Of a DNA stretch of 64,000 bases, positions 58,973 through 64,000 are shown piece by piece. Position 1 is the stretch's first letter. Each line of letters starts with the position of its first letter. The DNA lies in contig JBBCBC010000016.1 in NCBI GenBank assembly GCA_037126765.1, positions 18,171,778 through 18,235,777 of the forward strand, given 5' to 3'. The notes beneath the pieces were generated by a model. It saw nothing but the letters and a program-made list of their open reading frames with translations. It ran no database searches and was not told the origin of the DNA. The position numbers and the translations under genes are program-made. This DNA comes from Stenogyne calaminthoides (Eukaryota; Streptophyta; Magnoliopsida; Lamiales; Lamiaceae).

Positions 58973-59290
58973 GAAGTTGAACCTGCTGCATGGTATCTGG
59001 ACAGTGGATGTTCAAGACACATGATAGGATATAAGTATCTTCTCACTGACTATGTTGAGTAGAAAGACCTACAGATAACATTTGGAGATAATTCCAAAGG
59101 ACAGACTGAAGGATATGGAACATTGGAAATTGATAATGTTCATATCCATGGTGTATCTTATGTTTCTAGTTTAAAGCATAACTTGCTTTCTATCAGTCAA
59201 TTTTATGACAAAGAATTCAGTGTTGAGTTCTCCAAGAACCTATGCTATGTGAAAGACAACAATTCAAATTAAGTACTACTTACTGGTACT
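58973..59290 (+). pseudogene. E6 pol: protease
   Basis: EVEPAAWYLDSGCSRHMIGY, then YVE, stop, KDLQITFGDNSKG and YGTLEIDNVHIHGVSYVS. Catalytic DSG is intact. The TAG near 59060 stands where a Gln (CAG) is expected, and another stop follows in KDNNSN. Confidence 0.85.
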
Positions 59291-59302
59291 AGAAAAGGAA
59301 AT

Positions 59303-60456
59303 GTGTATCCTGCTGATTGGAGAATGACTCCTATGGATACATGTTTGGTTGCCAAAAAAGCCACTGAAACTAGTTGGCTATGGCACAAAAGGCTGAATTA
59401 CTTGAACTTCAAAACCCTGAATAAACTTGCAAGATTAGCACTTGTGAGAGGGTTACCAAATGAAGTTTTTAGAAAAGATCATGTGTGTGATGCTTGTCAG
59501 AAAGGAAAACAGATAAGAGCATCATTCAAAAGCAAAATAGAAGTATCTACTGAAAGGATATTACAATTGTTACATATGGATCTTTTTGGTCCAATAACAC
59601 CTACGAGCACTAATGACAGAAAATATACTCTTGTTGTAGTTGATGATTACTCAAGATTCACATGGGTCATATTCTTACTCAGTAAGAAAGAAACCCTGAC
59701 CAAACTGCCTGAGTTACTGAAGAGAATTAGTAATGAAAAGAATCTGAGTGTGGCAAAATTAGATCAGATAGAGGCACTGAGTTTATCAGCCATATTATTT
59801 CTGATTATTGTGCAGCAAATGGAATTACTCATGAAACATCAGCTGCAAGGACCCCACAACAGAATGGTGTTGCTGAAAGAAGAAATAGGACTCTAAAAGA
59901 AGCTGCAAGGACCATGACTGTTGAAGCTGATATTCCTAAGAGATTTTGGGCTGAAGCTATCAACACTGCATGCTACTCTCAGAACAGATCCATGCTAACC
60001 AAGCAACAAGGAAAAACACCATATGAACTATGGAATGAAAGGAAGCCTCTTGTTTCTTTCTTTCGCGTGTTTGGTTGTAATTGTTTCATTCATAATAATG
60101 GTAAAGATAAGTTGAAGACTTTTGATAGCAAAGCTGATGAAGGAATATTCTTAGGATATTCTGAAGTCGATAAAGCCTTCAGAGTCTACAATTGTACGGT
60201 CCTTATTGTGGAAGAAAAACCTCACGTTATTTTTGATGAATTTACTTGCATTCATAGAAAACAGGAACATGACTTAGGAGATCTGACCAAAAGGGTCACC
60301 AGACTTAGCCTGAAGAACAAAACTTCTGATAAGACATCCAAAGAGCCTGAAAAAAAAAGTCAATCACTTTCTATGAATGGAGTGAGTCTGACTCAGAAGA
60401 AGAAGCTCAGGATGATGGTGTCCAGGCTTGTGAACGTCAGGGTGTCTCTCCATTGA
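59303..60456 (+). pseudogene. E6 pol: GAG-pre-integrase and integrase
   Basis: WLWHKRLNYLNFKTLNKLAR, CDACQKGKQ, HMDLFGPITP (first Asp) and VVDDYSRFTWVIF are in one frame. After a shift near 59755 the next frame has SDRGTEF (second Asp) and TPQQNGVAERRNRTLKEAAR (Glu), and joins 59914-60456 with YELWNERKPLVSFFRVFGC, FLGYSEVDKAFRVYN and HVIFDEF. All three DDE residues are present; a single frameshift breaks the core. Confidence 0.88.
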
Positions 60457-60814
60457 AGGAAAGCCAACACACAGAAGTTGAACCACCTGAACTGATCATA
60501 GTTCACCCTCAGGTATGTAATGCCGATGAAGATGTGGTCACATATGAGGAAAGCCCTGAATTTATCAATCAAGGGGGAACAAATGTCACTGAGAATGTTC
60601 TGAATGGAACTTCCTTGAGGATGATGATTCAATTTCTCCTTTCTTGTTGTTTCCTAAATTTGATGATATACCTAAACCTAACAATTCTAATGAAGAGGAT
60701 ACTACTAAATGGAAAACATCCAGAAGAACTTGGCTGGATAGTCATCCCACAAGTTAAATACTTGGTGATCCATCAAAAGGTGTTAAAATCAGAAGGTTCC
60801 ATGGTGAAAGTGCT

Positions 60815-61717
60815 TTGTTCTGTTGCTTCCTATCAGAGAAAGAACCTACTGAGATTGAAGAAGCTCTACAAGATGCTAATTGGATTATTGCTATGCAAGA
60901 GGAGCTGAATCAGTTTACTAGGAATGAAGTTTGGGAGTTGGTAGATAGACCAAAGAGGCACAATGTGATTGGGACAAAATGGGTCTTCAAGAACAAAAGA
61001 GATGAGAACAACATCATTGTAAGAAACAAGGCAAGACTAGTTGCACAAGGTTATTCCCAAGAAGAAGGCTTGGACTATTATGAAACCTTTGCACCTGTTG
61101 CTAGACTAGAAGCCATCAGATTGTTTCTTGCATATGTTGCTCATATGAGGTTCATTGTGTATGCATTTCTGAATGGTGTGCTTAAGGAAGAGGTTTATGT
61201 GGAACAACCTCCTGGCTTTTGTCAGAATGACCAAGTTTACAGGCTCAAGAAAGCCTTGTATGGTCTAAAGCAAGCACCTAGAGCATGGTATGATACCCTT
61301 TCTCTATTTCTTGTTGATCATGGTTTCAACAAAGGAACAGTGGATAGGACCCTGTTCAGGATTGAAGATGGAAAAGATATCTTACTTGTTCATATTTATG
61401 TGGATGATATTATATTTGGAACTCCTAATCATCAGATGTGTGAGAAGTTCTCTACATTGATGAAAGGGAAGTTTGAAATTTCAATGATGGGGGAGATGAA
61501 TTTCTTTCGGGGGCTTCAAGTCAAGCAATCAAAGGAAGGAATATTCATCAACCAAGCAAAGTACACCAAAGATCTTATTGTCAAGTATGGTGTACAGCAC
61601 TGCAATGCAGTTAGGATTCCAATGAATACTAACTACAAGATGGATCCTGATCCTGAAGGCAAATCAATTAACCATGCTGATTATAGAGGGATCATTGCTA
61701 TATCTCACAACAAGTAG
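60815..61717 (+). pseudogene. E6 pol: reverse transcriptase with motif A deleted
   Basis: 300-residue frame: NEVWELVDRPKRHNVIGTKW, ARLVAQGYSQEEGLDYYETF, EEVYVEQPPGF, KKALYGLKQAPRAWYD, HIYVDDIIFGTPN. Between AHMRFIVY and AFLNGVL the block QMDVKS of other copia RTs is missing in frame (about 18 nt, near 61160). That block holds the first catalytic Asp, so polymerase activity should be lost although YVDD is intact. Confidence 0.88.
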
Positions 61718-62246
61718 GCCTGATATTACTTTTGCTGTTGGGATATGTGCAAGATACCAAGCTAATCCTAAGGCTAGTGACATGGAAGCTGCCAAGAAGA
61801 TTCTGAGATATCTTAAGGGCACAGTGAATAGAGGATTATGGCATCCAGCTGATGATAACCTTGAATTAACTAGTTATTCAGATGCTGACTATGGTGGATG
61901 CAGAATTGACAGGAAATCCTCTTTAGGGACTAGTCAATTTCTTGGAAGTAAAGTGATATCCTGGTTTTCTAAGAAACAGAGTTCAGTAGAATCTAGTACT
62001 ACTGAAGCTAAACACATGGCAGCTGGAAGTTATTGTGCACAGATTCTTTGGCTAAGACAACAATTGAGGGGTTACAAGATTATAGCCAATGAAGCACCTA
62101 TAATTTGTGACAATAATAGTGCAATATCTATTACACAAAATCCTGTGTTACACACCAAATGTAAGCATGTTGATATCAGACATCACTTCATTGGAGACCA
62201 TGTTGAGAAGAAGGATATCAAGATGGAGAAGAATCACACTGATAAG
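61690..62246 (+). pseudogene. E6 pol: RNase H, truncated
   Basis: After a small deletion near 61698 (GIIGSLLYL out of frame), the frame reads YLTTSRPDITFAVGICARY, YSDADYGGCRIDRKSS, SSTTEAKHMAA (EAEY in relatives is EAKH here), ICDNNSAISI and EKNHTDK. It ends where an Athila-type element begins; the final RADILTKPL block is gone. Confidence 0.85.
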
Positions 62247-62388
62247 TGATTAGAGGTGAAATTGAGTGAATTACGAGCGAGTTTTAGCTATGTTTCGGGT
62301 GCTATTAGTGAATTACCCTTGCTACAGTGATCCCATACTCTTGTGGGGTAACTGCTAGTCAAGAACTAGAATTTTACGACCAAGTCAA

Positions 62389-62405
62389 TGGCGCCGTTGC
62401 CGGGG
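62389..62405 (+). promoter_or_regulatory. Athila-type primer binding site
   Basis: TGGCGCCGTTGCCGGGG, the GGCGCC-type primer site shared by Athila/Tat-lineage gypsy elements. Confidence 0.88.
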
Positions 62406-62534
62406 AGGTGACGTATGCGCATTGTGTAAAACTTGGAAATAGATTTGTAGCTAGTAGTGGGTGCTTTCTTTTCTGTTTTTACTATATTCTTGTGCAAGTT
62501 GCATTTGATTTCTTTGCTTGAAGTTTTCAGGTTT

Positions 62535-64000
62535 ATGAGAACACGCTCAAAAGGAGAAATGAGTGTTGATCGAACTGGACTAGACCCTGAAACTATAGCA
62601 AGAAGGAATCGAGCTTTCCAGAGAAGAATGTCTGGCGGTAGGTATTGACGGGTTGAATGTTGATGGAAATGGAGGGAACGAGGAGAATCAGTTGCCACCA
62701 GAGAGGATTAATAACCCGAACCCACAAATCCTAAACCAAAACCAACAACAACATCCAAACCAACCATATAACCAAAACCAACCATAGTATCCCAACCAGC
62801 AAAACTAGTACCCGAACCAAAACCCACACTTCCAAAACCTAAATCAACCATACAACAACCCACCTTACCAAAACCAGCAAAACCAATACCCCAACATGGA
62901 CCCACACTATAACCCACAATACAACCCTCTCTACCAAAACCACAACCAACCAAACCAACAAAGGGGAGGGAATCCTGAGATGGCTATCCGAGGGATGTTT
63001 GAGGCTCAACCTCAAAGACATTACGATGGAGTGTCTCTGCCAAGAGTGGAAACTAACAACTTCTCAATTTCTCCGGGGATCCTTAAGATGCTCCTTGATT
63101 CTCAGTTCCGAGGAGAGGTCGGAAGAGACAATCCAAACACGCATCTCCGAAATTTTCTGATGATTGCTTAGACATTTGACTACAATGGGATGTCAGAGGA
63201 TGCAAAGAAGCTCCGTTTGTTTCCATTCTCACTGACCGGGATAGCTAAGGATTGGTTCGATAATACGATTCCTCGCGGTAGCATCACCACTTGGGCTCAA
63301 ATGGAGCGAGCATTTTTGGAGCATTTTTATCCTCCATCCAGAACAATGAAGGTAAGAACCGAGATATCTACATTCCGTCAAAAAACCGAATGAGGGTCTC
63401 AGTCAAGCATGGGAGCGATACTCTAATTTGTTGGTTGAGTGTCCGCAGTACGGTTTCAGTGAGCAAGATATAGTGGCCTACTTCTACTGTGGAATCCACT
63501 ACAATGAGCAAAAGCATCTCGATGCTTGTGCAGGTGGTGGTTTTCTGAATAAGAGTGCCCGGGAGTGCAGAGACATTGTGGAAGGAGTAAAAAATGTTGG
63601 GGAATGGAACGTTGATCAATCACGTCAGAGTGTGAATCAGATGGAAGACAGTGTTGGGACTCAGAAGCTATTGATGGCTATGATGGAGAAAATCAGTAAT
63701 ATACAGGTTAGCCAACAGTTTGGTGGAGGAAGCAATGAGGCGAATGACTTTATGGACCAGTCGGTATTTCAACCAGAAGAGGCCAACTATATGGGGAGGC
63801 CGAATTACAACCAGTAGGGGTACCAACAGGGAAATTATCAGCAAGGGCGACCTACCTCTGGTCAAACTTTTGTGCCTCAGGGTCCACCACCTTCACAGAA
63901 CCAATGGCGAAACAATTTAAATTATCAAGGGGGTTCTTCATCTTACCCGAATCAATGGAGAAAGAACGAGACCTTCTCTTATGGAAATCCGAAGGCTGGA
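62535..64000 (+). pseudogene. Athila-type gag (broken, continues off window)
   Basis: Start MRTRSKGEMSVDRTGLDPET, frameshift near 62645, then an Asn/Gln/Pro/Tyr-rich stretch (62690-62960). The Retrotrans_gag core follows: HYDGVSLPRVETNNFSISPG, EDAKKLRLFPFSLTG, AKDWFDN, GSITTWAQMERAFLEHFYPP, then after a shift in an A run near 63380 QAWERYSNLLVECPQYGFSE. A second Gln/Asn/Gly-rich region runs from 63720 to the window end. In-frame TAG codons at 62785, 62806, 63169 and 63815 replace expected CAG (Gln). Confidence 0.85.

Larger units (their letters stand above)
38933..62246 (+). mobile_element. E6: Sirevirus (plus strand), 3' end lost, interrupted by E5 and a solo LTR
   Basis: The 5' LTR starts TGTTGGGAGATG at 38933, is split by E5 at CCCTT, resumes at 54195 and ends GGGACCAACA at 55284 (about 1736 bp in all). 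A perfect primer site and gag follow, then protease with a solo LTR just before it, integrase, RT and RNase H. It stops at 62246, where an Athila-type element begins. The 3' LTR and any env-like ORF are not seen. LTR termini match E5. Confidence 0.9.
62247..64000 (+). mobile_element. Athila-type Ty3/gypsy element, 5' end
   Basis: A TGATTAGAGG...CCAAGTCA block of 141 bp (62247-62387) precedes TGGCGCCGTTGCCGGGG (62389-62405), the primer site of Athila/Tat-type gypsy elements, and then gag. Athila LTRs are normally over 1 kb, so this LTR is either internally deleted or only its end is present. The element continues beyond the window. Confidence 0.82.

Overview
The window looks like repeat-rich, probably pericentromeric or otherwise heterochromatic DNA of a flowering plant. 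A eudicot seems likely, but the sequence does not settle it. I find no intact host gene. Nearly every stretch belongs to a transposable element: Ty1/copia elements of Sirevirus type (tRNA-iMet primer site, A-rich/G-rich polypurine tract before TGTTGGG, very long gag, extra env-like ORF after pol), another long-LTR copia element, an Athila-type Ty3/gypsy element, a CACTA DNA transposon, a 478-bp TRIM, Stowaway-like MITEs and a solo LTR. Many ends are exact, because target-site duplications (TSDs) and LTR boundaries can be read.

Left part (1-35313). E1 is a minus-strand Sirevirus (1-13951, 3' LTR cut by the window edge). It abuts a TRIM (13955-14432). Both lie inside E2, a plus-strand Sirevirus of the same family, of which only the env-like tail and 3' LTR are seen. 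The E2 LTR is split by E3 (16608-32165, TSD AGATC), a minus-strand copia element. The E3 3' LTR is split by a CACTA transposon (17254-24837, TSD GCT). The CACTA carries a three-LTR array of a non-autonomous LTR element whose internal domain is only 129 bp. To the right are a divergent LTR relic and the tail plus 3' LTR of another Sirevirus (E4) with a Stowaway MITE in it.

Middle part (35314-38932). This is AT-rich sequence with a decayed gypsy integrase end, a second MITE and diffuse old repeats.

Right part (38933-64000). E6 is a plus-strand Sirevirus whose 5' LTR was invaded by E5 (39579-54189, TSD CCCTT), a minus-strand member of the same family. E6 pol also carries a solo LTR (57313-58972, TSD GAAGT) and is cut at 62246 by an Athila-type element that runs off the window.

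Two cross-cutting observations matter most. First, paired repeat copies differ in a strange, patchy way: CAG or CTG in one copy becomes CG, CGG or CCG in the other. Methyl-cytosine deamination cannot do this. It fits systematic base-calling or consensus error at methylated CHG sites, so many frameshifts here and any LTR-divergence ages should be distrusted. Second, the Athila gag shows the opposite, genuine decay: most of its in-frame stops are CAG to TAG.
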